Assembly: GCA_036346395.1 (NCBI GenBank)
Contig: CM070599.1
Location: forward strand, 31,425,232 to 31,489,231
From: Hsuehochloa calcarea
Lineage: Eukaryota > Streptophyta > Magnoliopsida > Poales > Poaceae
Reading direction: 5' to 3'
Length of the DNA: 64,000 bases
A program made the translations under genes and the position numbers. The notes under the pieces were generated by a model. That model was not told the origin of the DNA, did no database searches, and saw only the letters and a program-made list of their open reading frames with translations. Of the stretch, positions 34,831-46,039 are shown piece after piece; position 1 is the stretch's first letter; each line of letters begins with the position of its first letter.

Positions 34831-36400
34831 CTCCACTTTTTTCTGAGCTTGGGACCGGCATCGGCAGTGTTAAGCACCCCCACCCTCACACGTACCCCAA
34901 AAATAAAGAAGTAACAAAATCAGTAGATTGCTCATGTTTAGAATGTTTATTTATTGCTCTTAGATGCCGAGTTGCACAAGAAACAATCTTGTCCCTAACA
35001 ACACTTGTGTCAAAATTTCAATCACAAATTGAATATGACAATCAATCACAATTTTAGTGGGTCAAAATCAGATCCTATGTCAAAAACTCTTGTGAAATAC
35101 AAGCAAATCCCATGTCACACCAAACTCCTTAGTGGGTGAGAATTGTCAAAGTAATAAGACAATGAGACAATTATGTTACTGCTTGAACAAGAACATGCAC
35201 TTAGAATTGAGATTAACACGTGACATGATAAGCAAAAGGAAAATCAACGTACTACAGAGCAACTTGAGTAACCAATACAAGACCATGTTCCATGCAAAAA
35301 ATACATCAATTGATCATGCTAGGATCCAAATACATGTTGATTCATAACGAAGAGAAACAAAGGTGCTCAATTTTCAGAGTTAAGTGCTAGCCATAGATAA
35401 GTTACTGCAGAACTACAAGCCAAATATCACAGATTCTGTTTCCAGATAATCCAAATGGAGAATTTTCCTTAATACCATTTCTTCTACTCTACTATATTAG
35501 ACTATATCCCAACAAATTGTGCCAAATCAAAATGAGATCACAATATCACCGGTTCATCAGAATGAAATAACATTTTCAACAATGGTAATCAAACAATGTC
35601 AAAGCTAAGTGATAAACAAACATCAAACATAGAATTATCATCAACACTAATGTTATTCATGAATTGGATGCTGAATGCACAGTAAGTACAATGATTTTAG
35701 ATTAGACGATTTGGAATTCAGAGTCCATTGTAAAACACCCAAGCAGTTCATGAACCATGTTTTTCTAAACATATGAACAAAAAAGTAAATTCTACCTTTG
35801 TTGTTTCTACCTTTGTATACTGAGGCCAACACTGATTTGAAGAGGCGCTCAAAATTATGACAAATTTGATCTTTGGTGTCTCATTGCCCGCATATTCGGT
35901 AGGAGGGGTGGCGCCGCGTGGGGATGAGAAGAGGTGGTGGCAAGTGGGGAGGAGGAGGGGCGGCGCCGGCGAGGAGGAGGGCTCGGGAGGAGGCGCCACT
36001 GAGGAGGAGGCTGTGGGGGAGGAGTCTTGCCGTGAGGAGGAGGCGGAGGAGGGCGCCGGGGGAGATGCAAATCTGGGAGAAGGGCGTCGGGGAGAGGAGG
36101 GAGGGGGGCCTGACGGGGTGGCGGTGCGGTGGAGGAGGCTGCTGGGGACAAGGCCGATGCCAGGGGAGAGAGGGAGGGGCTCGAGGGCGCGGGGGGAGGA
36201 GTTGGAGCAGGGCTTGGGAGCGCAGGGGCGCAGGGGGGGTTGGAGCTGGCTATTTATGCGATGGCAAAAGCGGATAATAATCTATAAAGTTGAGGGTTTT
36301 CACATAAAAACGGTGGGTTTTGGAAAAATGGTGGTGGAAAACCGAGGTCGAAAATAAAAAACCATAAACATTCTAAACGGACCCAAAACACACGGCTTTC
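34831..36400. other. Intergenic; GC-rich patch 35900-36250 unresolved
   Basis: 34831-35830 is AT-rich with no coding signal. 35900-36250 is GGAGG-rich with open frames on both strands (Pro/Arg-rich on minus, Gly/Glu-rich on plus). This is what a purine-skewed GC-rich segment gives by chance. It could be a first exon or 5' leader of a minus-strand transcript, but nothing is recognisable. Confidence 0.35.
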
Positions 36401-36882
36401 CACTGCGCGGTGCGGAAGAACCCGAGTTTTCCCGTGCCAAACCGCCAACCCGGCCCGGAAAAAATCTCGTCCGCTCCTAGCCTCCCAATCAAACAAACGC
36501 ACCACCAAACCAGCGCGACCGCAGCGCCCACGCGACACGATCACACGAATCGCAGCGATCGTTCTTACGTACGCGCCTCCATCGCACCGCAGCAAAACGC
36601 ATCTCCGCGACTCCGCCTCACAAGCCACGCCCCACAGCCGCCCCAACCCGTGCAGAACCACGCCCTCTCCCCCCATACGCACGCGTCCCTCCTCGACACA
36701 GTCCAGAGCTCCAGACCCGGCGCCGCCCCCCGCCCCCGTGTCGTAGCCGCCCCTTCCCCTCCCCGCCGCCCTCCGTCTCGCGCCTCGCGAGCGACCGTAA
36801 ACACGGAGACGGCCGCGGCCGCTGCCGCCTGAATTGTCGGAGAGGCGGCTGGAGCGGGGAGGGCGGGAATCTAGGGTTCCCC
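36401..36882 (+). promoter_or_regulatory. GC-rich promoter and 5' UTR of RRM gene
   Basis: CpG-rich stretch upstream of the start codon, with CT-rich runs (CCCTCTCCCCCCATACGC near 36660). It ends TCTAGGGTTCCCCATGG. No TATA box at a convincing distance and no defined transcription start. The ATG at 36883 is chosen because the downstream sequence matches the conserved N-terminus. Confidence 0.5.
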
Positions 36883-39800
36883 ATGGACGGCAGCGAGATG
36901 ACGTTCAAGGCCAACTTCAGCGGCGAGGGGGTGGAGCTTCTGCGGGAGCACGTGAAGGAGAAGCTCAGAGAGCTCATGGGTGACTACTCCGACGACACCC
37001 TCGCAGTGAGCGCCCCCCACGATTCGTCGATTCCCCCGCCCTATCCATCTCCTATCCCCTGCCACCCCGCGCTGCGATGTGATATTCGATCCATTGCAAA
37101 AGTCCCAGCGATACTATCGGTATAATTCCGTTCCGTCGGGGTGGATAACCGATCGTTTGGATTTCGCGGGATCGCGTGAGAGTTGGATTTCGCGGGATCG
37201 CGTGAGATGGTGGAATTTGTTTCGTTTGGGTTCGTACACAGTGCCGTGCTATCTGCATTGGGGTGCAGTGCGATTGCTGTGTTTTAAGGATTGGGAGTCA
37301 AAAGATTTTTGCCCCAAATTTAGGCCCTAGATTTGGATAACGTGAGTAGCTGGTGCTCCTCAGTATATGGGATCGGATTATGCATTTTTTAAGGGAGCGT
37401 GGGAATTAGCTAACCAACATTATAGTTTTGTGGGGGCAGTTTACTTGTTGATTATTAGTTCTGAGTTGAAGCGTTGGTCCAGTTTCGATACTTGCGGTGT
37501 TTAATTGGAGTGGCAATGCTGTGTGCTCCCACTGACCGAATTGTCTTTTGAGGCTTAGTGTGTTTTGGATTATTTTGCATGTTTTTATCCTTTTGTGGCA
37601 GGCCTGGAGATTACATTGGTTGGTTGAGGTCTTGAAATTTTGTTGCTAAGCACTATGCGATGAACAATACAAAAGAATTGATATTAAGCTTGTTTTCGAT
37701 GTACATATCCACAAACCATTGAGGTCATTGATCTAACTATTTCATCTTGTGGTCAGGAGTATGTCGTGGTATTGCTCAGAAATGGAAGACGGAAGGATGA
37801 GGCTGCAAAGGAGCTGCAGGTTTTTTTGGGCGATGAAAATGATGCATTTGTATCCTGGTTATTATCTCATCATCCGAACTTTTGTTACTTCAATTTCTTT
37901 TTCTATATACCATTTGTTCTGAGAACACCAAGAATCTATGATAATACAGGTTATGGGATCACCTCTCCTCAAATTTGCACCTTTATGCGCAACCGAAAGC
38001 CGTCTCTACTAATGATGAAGCTAAAAGTAATTGCAGTACTGCTAGAGGCTTGCCTGTACATAATTTGACTAGCAGTATACAGACTAATAGTGAACCTGAA
38101 GCTGAAACTCAGAAGGCAACGAGAATTCAACAGAAGAGGGAGTGGGGAGGAATTGTTCGAGAACAATCAGAGGCACTTCCCCTTCGAAGTGTTGTAGCTA
38201 CTGTTTCAAATGCAGAGGAAAAAACTTCTCATAAATCACACGCCGTAAGACGAACCCACTCACCTGACACGCATCACCATAGAAAGAGAAGCAGAGAGGA
38301 GGACGCACGACAAATAAAGGTTTCTAAGGCTCTCAGTCATATAGTCTATTTTGCAAAACTTGGCAACATTCATGGTGTGATTTTTGCATTGTTTTTATGT
38401 TATATGTATTTGTTAGATTGTTAATTATCAAGTCATATCATGAACAGACAGTTTCATATCAATAAATTAAAATGTTGGCATATGCTTAAAGTCTACTAAA
38501 ATGGATCCGCTAATAGCTTTTATCTTTGTATTTCTAGATTAATTCCTACATGATTGAATGGTACTCTTTTCTGTTTACAGCACCTGGATTCTGATGAGAT
38601 TCTTAAAATTTTAGAACATTTTTATTGTCTGTCGGTGAAAAACGTTATTATCTTGGTGCAAACCTTGACATCTAATTTGCATTCTGTCTATTACAACTAC
38701 CATTATGTGCCCTCTCCTCTTTTTCCTGTGCCATCATGATCATGTGAATCTTGCACTGGATTGTTTTCATGTTTGCTTAGTATAAAAGTTTACAAAGACA
38801 TTATTCTTTAATAGGAATTGTAGTGTGAAGAATCTGCTTGTGTGCTGCTTGTATTTGGACATCATTATGAGCTTTTACCTATTTTTATAGACTTGGACTT
38901 GCAAACCCTGCCGCATGTCTAATCCTATTATAGGATTTGTATGTAGCTTCTGGTGATTACCTTTTGTTGTTCAGTGGAATAACACTTATATGTACCTGTT
39001 ATGGAGCAAGACGCGAGGATGCGTAGCAGCAGCATGTGAACAGTACCAGAGTACTGTAGCAACACGTGAACAATACCCGTTGGTACTGTATCTCGCTGTT
39101 TTCCATGCTTGTTGATTGGTTTACTAAATAAAGAATAGTTGGTTAGGTAGGTTATTTTGGGATTCCTTATCTATCAAGTTATTATTAGGGATATAATTTT
39201 ATCTATTAGGAATGTTATTTCTAATAGTTGGAAATATTAGGTTGGATGGATAGGTTTTCTTATAGATTATTTCTTAGGCGTTAAGTCGGGTTGACCCTAT
39301 ACAAGGGAGATCATGTATCAATTATCAGTTAAGCAATGAATAAACAAAGTTCTTAGTCTCTCTCCTTCCTCTTCAACTAAGCCTCAGAGCCTTGGTGGTG
39401 GCATGACCAAACGTTCAAGGGCGAGTTCCCTACCCTCGATCCTCGGACCCGTACCCCAACAGTACCCCCTCCATTCCATTTTATGAAGTGCATTTTGGAA
39501 CCCCCAAATTTTCACGAAGTCTCATTTCACCCTCAACTGTGAAACCTGATATTTAACACCTTATACTTTCAAAACTGGATCAACTTTCAACCATGATAGT
39601 GTTTGGAACACCTGAGATATGAAGTTGGTGGATGTGGATCAACTAGTCTTTTTATGATGCGTGTTATCCTTGTTTATTTATATCATTACCGTATATGATT
39701 TCTGAACTACTGTAAGGCGTCTCGATTTGTAGGAGGTTCTTTTTTCTCATTCTTATTCTTTGTGGTAATATTTTAAATATTGTTTTTTTTCAGAGAACAT

Positions 39801-42800
39801 CCCACCAAGTTATTGATGCACCACGCCGGCTTCTTCAGTTTGCTGTTCGTGATGCTGTCAGAACTATGCAGCCAATGAACCCTAGATCAGAATCAGCTTC
39901 CAAGCGACTTCGTTCTGTGGTGTCTACCATGGCTTCAGATTCAGCACTTGATGTTAGGTCGCAGAAAATAGATTCTGTTGCGAGAATACCAGGTGCCACA
40001 GCACCATTAAGAGCTGCAGCTGAGGCTGCTGAAGATGTTCTTAAGGACAGATATTCCGAAAGTGTGTTTAACAGATTGGGTAGAAGGCGTGCGTTGAATG
40101 CTACTGAAGAATCATTTGATTTTAGAGAACAAGATCCAGATGGAGGAGAATATGAGGATATAGATAATGTGGAAGCAGAAAATCAAGTAGAATTGCATGA
40201 AAGAAATCAGTATGTTGGTAGCGATGCTTACATGTATGACCGGGAAGCAGAGGAGGCTGCTGATTCTGCATCGGACATCGATGGGTATGATGACACCACT
40301 GCAGTTAGGTATAATGGTTTGGGTTCTTACCGAAGTACATTGCCTTCTAGTGGTGGCAAAGAGTCATTAGTAATGGGGTACAATATGGTACAAGGAGCTG
40401 CTGCTGTAAGAAGTAGAAGGTTGATGATAGCCCAGGGCACACATGCTAGTTCAGGGCCAAGACCATCTGAAAAGATCTTGAATATTTCCGCTAACAGTAA
40501 TACGCGGAAGCCTCCCAACCATGAAACAGCGAGGAATGCTATCACATTTGAGCCTCAAGTGCCTGTTGAGAAGAAAGTTACTGGCTCAAGAAAATCAAAT
40601 GTGACAGTTGCACATGCTAACGATACACCCATGACTGATAATTCCAAAGTAAGTTTGTTGTCTGTCGTTTCCAACGGCTAGCATTTAGTTCCTTTTTAAA
40701 CTGTATATCGGCTAAGCTCATGAAAAACTAGATTATACCACGAACACATTTCTCATGTAATTAACAGCTTGAATTTATTGCATCTAAGAATTTGAGTTCC
40801 TCACATGTTCAGTATGCTCAGAAATGTCATCTTCCTTAAATTTAATGTGTCAAGTCAAAGCATCCAGCATGCTACAGTGTATCTTCGTATAAACTTTGGC
40901 ATGCTAATTGATACAGAAATCATCCAACTCCTTAGAGGGTGGAAGAAAATCCATACACAAATCTTGTAGCTCATTAAGGATTTTCTAAATTATGTGTAGG
41001 GCAGCAAATTTCATAAGTTTGTTGGAAGTTGGAACACACTGCACTGACAGGACAACAAATCTCATAAGTTTGTTGGAACATATACTACATGGATATTTTT
41101 ACATTTGCCTATTGGCATTGAATACATCATTTCTGCATTCTTGGATTCTCTATCCGTGTCTTCTATTATGCCTTTTTTCATGTCTTTTCTCTAATCCTTT
41201 TGTGTGCTTCTTTTGTGCTGATTCATATAACATTTGTATTTTCTGGATTATCTGCGATGCGTCATTCTGTTATAATAACCCTTTTGAAAATATATTCCAG
41301 GATCTGGTGCATTCAACTTCTATGGTGGAGGCACAGAAGACTTCATCACTTGGTATGTAGCACTGCTCATTGTTATGAATTGTGACTATTGGTTAAAGGA
41401 AAGGAAAAAGTCTATTCGACACCCTTAAACTCTTCCGAAAGTTTGGAAATCAACCCTGAATGTCTAAACCAGACACCCGACCCCCCCTCAACCATCAATA
41501 CCGTTCATTTTACCCTCTTGAGTCCTTTCCACTTCGGTTTTAAGCTGACGTGGTGCTGACATGGTAGTGGCTTTTTACAAGTGAGCTGGTTTTGGGTGAC
41601 ATGTCAGTCATCATAGTCGGCAAATAAAAATAAGGTGGGCCCACATGTCATCCCCCATCTCCTATTCTTCCCCATCTTCTTCCTCCCTCTCTCATCTCCA
41701 GCCACCATCCACCCTGTAGCGGTGTAACCCCTTGGCCGAGCTCCACTGCCCCCCCCCTTCCCAGCACCTTCACCAGCGGCGGTGACACGCGAAGGTCGTC
41801 GTTCACCGTCGCCCCGTGAAGCTCGTCGGCCATCGTGGTGCACACTTGTCTTCGTTACCCCCCTTGACCGCGGCGGCGCGCGCTCGGTGTCGTCGTCCTT
41901 TGCTGTCCGCATTCATCACAGTCAGCAAATAAAAATAAGGTGGGCCCACATGTCATCCTCCATCTCCTATTCTCCTTCCTCCATCTCCTTCCTCCCCTCT
42001 CTCATCTCCAGCCACCATCCATCCTGTAGCGGTATAACCCCGTGGCCATGGTCCACTGCCCCCTTCCCAGCACCTTCACCAGCGGCGGTGACCTGCGAAG
42101 GTCGTCGTTCTCGGTCGCCTCGTGAAGCTTGTCGGCCGCCGCGGTGCACGCTTGTCTTCATTATCGCCCTGGATCATGGCGGCGCGCGCTTGGTGTCGTC
42201 GTCCTCCGCGGTCCACACTCGTCATAGTCCCTGTCGGCCACAGTGGGGGCGTTCGTCGTTGTCGTCCCCATCGGTCGCCGCGGCGCGGGTTCGCCGTCAT
42301 CCCCATCGGCCCTCATCGCAACTCTCCACCCAGAGCTTCGCCGCCGTCCAGATTCTACCGGATCCCATGACCTACGCCATCCTGGCCACCGTCTTTGTCT
42401 TCTCGGGAGGCAAGGAAGGTCGTAGAGGAGCGTGGAGAGGTGGGTAGAGGAGTAGAGCTTGTTGGCGAAATGAAGAAGAGGAGGTTAATGCTAGCCACGA
42501 ACTCGACTGCCGGGAGGACAATAGCGTCTCCTCCGTATAGCGTGGAACACGCAGCTGCAAGTGCGCAGCCGCCATCTCTTCGGCCTCAGCCTCCAAGCGC
42601 CCCCACCCCAACCCCGCACCCGCCGCTCCTCTGTCGCCGCACTAGCGCCAGCGGCAACGATGGACCCCTCTCCATCCTCCCGCCTCCGCACGCACGGCCC
42701 TGCCGCCGACAAAGGCAAGGACCCCGACGGCCCGACCCCTACACCAACAAAGCCCTCCCCCTGTCACCCCTTCATCTCTGCCAGCACCGCCCTCTAGGGC

Positions 42801-45222
42801 CTTCTCCGCAGGCTCGGTGTCGGCCTCGATGACCTCCCTTCTGCAGCAGCCGCCGCCGCCACCTCCACCTCCTCGTCCTCAACCTCCGCCCAGCTCAAGA
42901 AGATGGGGAGGACTTTAGAGCTCGAGCTGCGCCATTGCTGAATGCCCATGTCGGCGAGCCCCACTGCGTTGCCATGGCAGCTGTTGTTGCTAGCCCCGCT
43001 GAGGAAGATGGGGACGACTTTAGAGTCTGACATATGGGTCCCACCATGTTTTTTATTTTATTTGTTGATTGTATGTTGACTGGGTTGCCATGTCATCACA
43101 AAACCAGCCCAAGCCATCGCCACGTTAGATGAAAACCGGTATGGAATGACCCCGGGGGGTAATTTGTCCGGTATTTATACTTGAGGGGGTGGGGTGGGGT
43201 CAAACATCTGGTTTTGAAGTTGAAGGTTGAAATCTAGACTTTCGGAAGAATTCAGGGGTGTCAAGTGGATTTTTTCCTAAAGGAAATGTTTGTGTGGAAA
43301 AAACTATTTTTAGCCTATTAGCAATGTTCCCCTAGGAGCCCGCCTAGGCGTTAGGTGCAGCCGTCCGCCTAGACCGCCTAACCGATTTATCCTACATAGG
43401 CGGCCGCCTAGCCCCGTCTAGACGGCGATTAGGCGCTACGCGCTGGTCTGCCCGACTAGCGACTAGTGCCTAGTGCCTAGTGCCTAGGGAACATTGCTTG
43501 TTAGAACTTCTAAAGCTTGGTAGTTCCTGTAGCACTTGATATCAAGTAAAAAGGCCTTTGCTAGTAGCAACAAGGAAGGGCTAACTCCCAATATCGCAGA
43601 AACTACTATTGTCTGACTGCTAGCTTTTTTATCTCTGTAAATTTGCAAGCATTTTTTTATATTTAGATGTTTTTTTTTGTGAATTTTTGTTTTCGAATCT
43701 AGAGTATGTGTCATGACAGAAGAGTTTGGAGAGATCTGTCATGTACTTAATTTCCTGATGTATTAAGCTTTTCTACGAGTACTGGTGTACAGAGTACTGT
43801 ATTTAATTATGAACCACATCCTTTATTTGATTGAAACTTACTATATCAGTTTTTCTTTAAAACATCTCTATTGTACCATGATTTTTTTTATCCCGTTAAA
43901 TTTACTTGGTTTACATGTTGGTTCTGTACTTCTGTGGCTTTTCAACCCCTTCAATCGTTAAGGAAATTCTGTTTTATTTCTTTTGCTGCTGGATCATACT
44001 CTACAGGTCAACCTGAAGGTGGCACTGATTCTAGAACTGTCTTTGTTAGCAATGTAAGTATTTCTCTTCTTTTGTCCTTCTGTTTATGAAGCTGAAGAGT
44101 TCCTCTTACTAGGGGTTGTTCTGTTGGCTTTTTAGGTACATTTTGCTGCAACAAAAGATGCTCTTTCTCGTCATTTCAATAAGTTTGGAGCTGTGCTAAA
44201 AACTCTTATTGTGACTGATGGTGTCACTGGTCAGTCAACAGGGTATGAATTCTAAGTCTTCTCTGAGCATTCTGAAACATCAGCATTTGTTCAGATAATA
44301 TCCTTCCTTAGTTGATTTTTCCTTCTTTTTGTTTGATCAGTTCGGCGTACATTGAGTTCTTGCACAAAGAATCTACAGAGCAGGCACTAACCCTGAATGG
44401 CACGTCTTTTATGTCACGCATTTTGAAGGTAAAACTGCCTTGACCCAACTTATAATTTTTATTGGCAGCAAGGTTTTCTATTGAATTTGCAGTACATTTG
44501 TGTACTGCAATACATGATCCAGCAACTCTATTAAGGTTTGCTGTTGAACTTCCAACGTTAGAAGATACTTTTGTGTCTATAGGAGGTTCCATTTGTTCAG
44601 CTGCTTCAATGCACACAAAAATGTAATTTTGAGTTGTGCTGTTCATTTTCCATGAGACATTGGCATAAAATGTACCATTCCTTTTGTCAGTGTCCTTATT
44701 AGTGTTTTCCATCTTACGTATATGAGAGCATACCTATTGGTAAATTATGACAATAAAAAGTATACTTTGGCAATTGCAGTCGATGTTGCACTTTTTAGTG
44801 TTCATGTAGAAATATTCATGACAGCAAGATCTTAAAAGTACTTTCCATGACTTGTCATGCATGTGTGTGTCCCAGCAATTAACTATGTTGTGCTGCAGGT
44901 TGTTCGAAGAAGTTCTCTTGAAGTGCCTCAACTCCCTAGCTGGTCCCGTGCTTCTCTGGGATCACCATTCGCTTCAAGGCTCATTAGAACCGCATACCCA
45001 AGGCCGACATTTCCTGGTGCCATCCGTGGGCGTCTACCACTCAGAGGTGGTGCTCGGAGTTTTCAATGGAAGCGTGACACTGCCGATTCCGTTGATGCCG
45101 GAAAACGTAGTCAAACTACACCTGTAATTCCTGGGAATCAGATGGTAACCCCAGTCACACGAAGCTTCACCTACACACGCACTGAGCCAAAACAGGATGT
45201 TGGTGCGACTGCGACCATTTGA
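36883..45222 (+). CDS. RRM protein with Nab2/ZC3H14-like N-terminus (9 exons)
   Basis: Nine coding exons: 36883-37005, 37757-37857, 37950-38319, 39794-40648, 41301-41352, 44007-44053, 44136-44242, 44341-44428, 44899-45222. All introns are GT-AG and the phases join without a stop: 2067 nt, 688 residues. Residues 1 to ~90 (MDGSEMTFKANFSGEG, EYVVVLLRNGRRKDEA, FVSWLWDHL) look like the PWI-like fold of Nab2/ZC3H14. The middle is acidic and probably disordered, with a basic HHHRKRSREED patch near residue 190 as a possible nuclear signal. One RRM spans about residues 507-582, with RNP2 VFVSNV and RNP1 STGSAYIEF. The C-terminus has RG and Arg/Thr-rich stretches. It resembles the plant family of Arabidopsis At3g12640. 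Inferred role: nuclear poly(A)-RNA binding in mRNA 3'-end processing or export. The downstream CCCH fingers of Nab2 are absent. Confidence 0.9.
38997..39461 (+). mobile_element. 465-bp solo LTR in intron 3
   Basis: Begins TGTTATGGAGCAAG and ends GTACCCCAACA, flanked by the 5-bp TSD GTACC at 38992-38996 and 39462-39466. There is no internal sequence. A polyadenylation-like AATAAACAAAG lies near 39340. The orientation is the same as the host gene. The superfamily is unclear (short LTR, TGTT start; copia more likely). Confidence 0.85.
39467..39793 (+). other. Rest of intron 3
   Basis: Starts CCCTCCATTCCATTTTATGAAG, reminiscent of the CTCCCTCC-type MITE start common in grasses, but I find no matching inverted end. 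It ends in a T-rich tract and CAG acceptor at 39793. Confidence 0.4.
41609..42220. repeat. ~305-bp tandem duplication inside the MULE
   Basis: Unit 1 (41609-41913) and unit 2 (41914-42220) share CAAATAAAAATAAGGTGGGC, CAGCACCTTCACCAGCGGCG and CGAAGGTCGTCGTTC, and both end with a GTGTCGTCGTCCT stretch. A third, partial restart (GTCATAGTCCCTGTCGG) follows at about 42220. Confidence 0.88.
42659..42905 (+). pseudogene. Probable captured UPL3/4-like HECT ligase fragment
   Basis: Translation from the ATG near 42659 gives MDPSPSSRLRTHGP, a Pro-rich stretch, then after FISASTAL a TAG, then GLLRRLGVGLDDL, an Ala/Ser run and SAQLKKM. SASTALQGLLRRLGxGLDDLLPS before an Ala/Ser run and (R)LKKxL is, from memory, the N-terminal region of plant UPL3/UPL4 HECT E3 ligases. 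The TAG would replace a Gln codon. The fragment stops after KKM. Carrying such host-gene pieces is the hallmark of Pack-MULEs. The parent assignment is inference. Confidence 0.45.
43322..43496. mobile_element. hAT-like MITE in intron 5
   Basis: About 175 bp, ends CAATGTTCCCCTAGG and CCTAGGGAACATTG (reverse complement), with an interior rich in CCTAGGCG palindromes. The flanking octamers CCTATTAG and CTTGTTAG match at 6 of 8 positions, which would fit a decayed 8-bp hAT TSD. Confidence 0.7.
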
Positions 45223-45950
45223 TTGCTCAGCCGTGGCATGCTGCTGCTCCTGATGAAACTTGCAGAAGGAGCTCAAGATTGATGACCATTTCATAGTTCA
45301 GCCTCTTTTGGTAAATACTGTTTAGTTGCAGAGCTTGGCTAGTACCAGGCTGGTTTTTGTGGAACTGAAAATTTGAGCTATATTCTGTGAGCGATTGTGT
45401 GCTTTTTCCCATCGGCAAGCTATGTGAAGTTTGTGGAGTGGAAAAATATCAAAAAAGAAAAGAACAGCAAATGCTGTAGAATGCGGTAGGAACATTTCAA
45501 CATTTGTTATTATCGATAGATTATTCAGCTTCCACTGTTTCCTTGTTAAATAATGTGATCGTGTCAAAATCTGCTTCTTTCTACCCCAGGATTTTGAATC
45601 GGGCATTTTTGTATGTACAGACCCTGCCTGTAACACCTGTACTATGAACCTGGATGTTATGAATTGTACATATTTTATCCAAGAAAACACAATTAATCTT
45701 AGTCCGGGAAAACTCACGGACTGCTCAGCTCCAAGGATTGTTCATATTGACTGATGAAAGGCAGGTGATTGGAAGATAAGGACAACTACCTCTGTCATAA
45801 CCCTCACCTCTTCATCTACCAGCTGATTATTTCTGCCTGAAATGTCGTACTTTATTATTTCTTTCGTTTGGACTGGACTTGATGCTGGAACGATTTCAGT
45901 GATGTAAACCATTAAGGATTAAAATATCGTGGCAGTTGTTTTACTGTTTG
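45223..45950 (+). other. 3' UTR region of the RRM gene
   Basis: Follows the TGA at 45220-45222. T-rich and AT-rich sequence with several plant-like polyadenylation contexts (for example TTGTACATATTTTATCC near 45665 and GGATTAAAATATCG near 45918). The transcript end cannot be fixed from sequence. Confidence 0.4.
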
Positions 45951-46039
45951 TCCGAGTATTTGCCGTCTCTGCCCAATGATCGAAGAATTTGCCGTTTGGA
46001 CTGGACTTGCTTTTTTTTTTGAGGCGTTAAACTCTTTAT

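Larger units (their letters stand above)
34360..36503. mobile_element. Possible TIR element (tentative)
   Basis: The left end GGGCATGTTTGTTTGATTG and the reverse complement of the right end, GGTGCGTTTGTTTGATTGGG, share a core GTTTGTTTGATTG in inverted orientation. Such GTTTGTTTG-type ends are common on grass DNA transposons. I cannot find a convincing TSD, and the right end would lie in the promoter zone of the downstream gene. The interior has an AT-rich array and a GC-rich segment, and no transposase. Confidence 0.25.
41403..43277. mobile_element. Mutator-like element (Pack-MULE-like) in intron 5
   Basis: A 1875-bp element with 9-bp TSD TAAAGGAAA (41394-41402 and 43278-43286). Its TIRs begin GGAAAAAGTCTATTCGACACCC on the left and GGAAAAAATCCACTTGACACCC on the right (reverse complement), and similarity continues about 230 bp inward (CTCTTCCGAAAGT, then GACATG...CAG and GGGCCCACATG). 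The 9-bp TSD and long TIRs define a MULE. There is no transposase. The GC-rich interior holds a 305-bp tandem duplication and a probable captured gene fragment. Confidence 0.88.

Noticed and set aside
35855..36277. Pro-rich (minus) and Gly/Glu-rich (plus) frames
   Set aside because: Complementary low-complexity frames in a purine-skewed GC-rich patch; no domain or conservation signal that I recognise.
36565..36977. Minus-strand frames overlapping the first exon of the RRM gene
   Set aside because: Shadows of the GC-rich promoter and exon 1, whose plus-strand reading is conserved and spliced.
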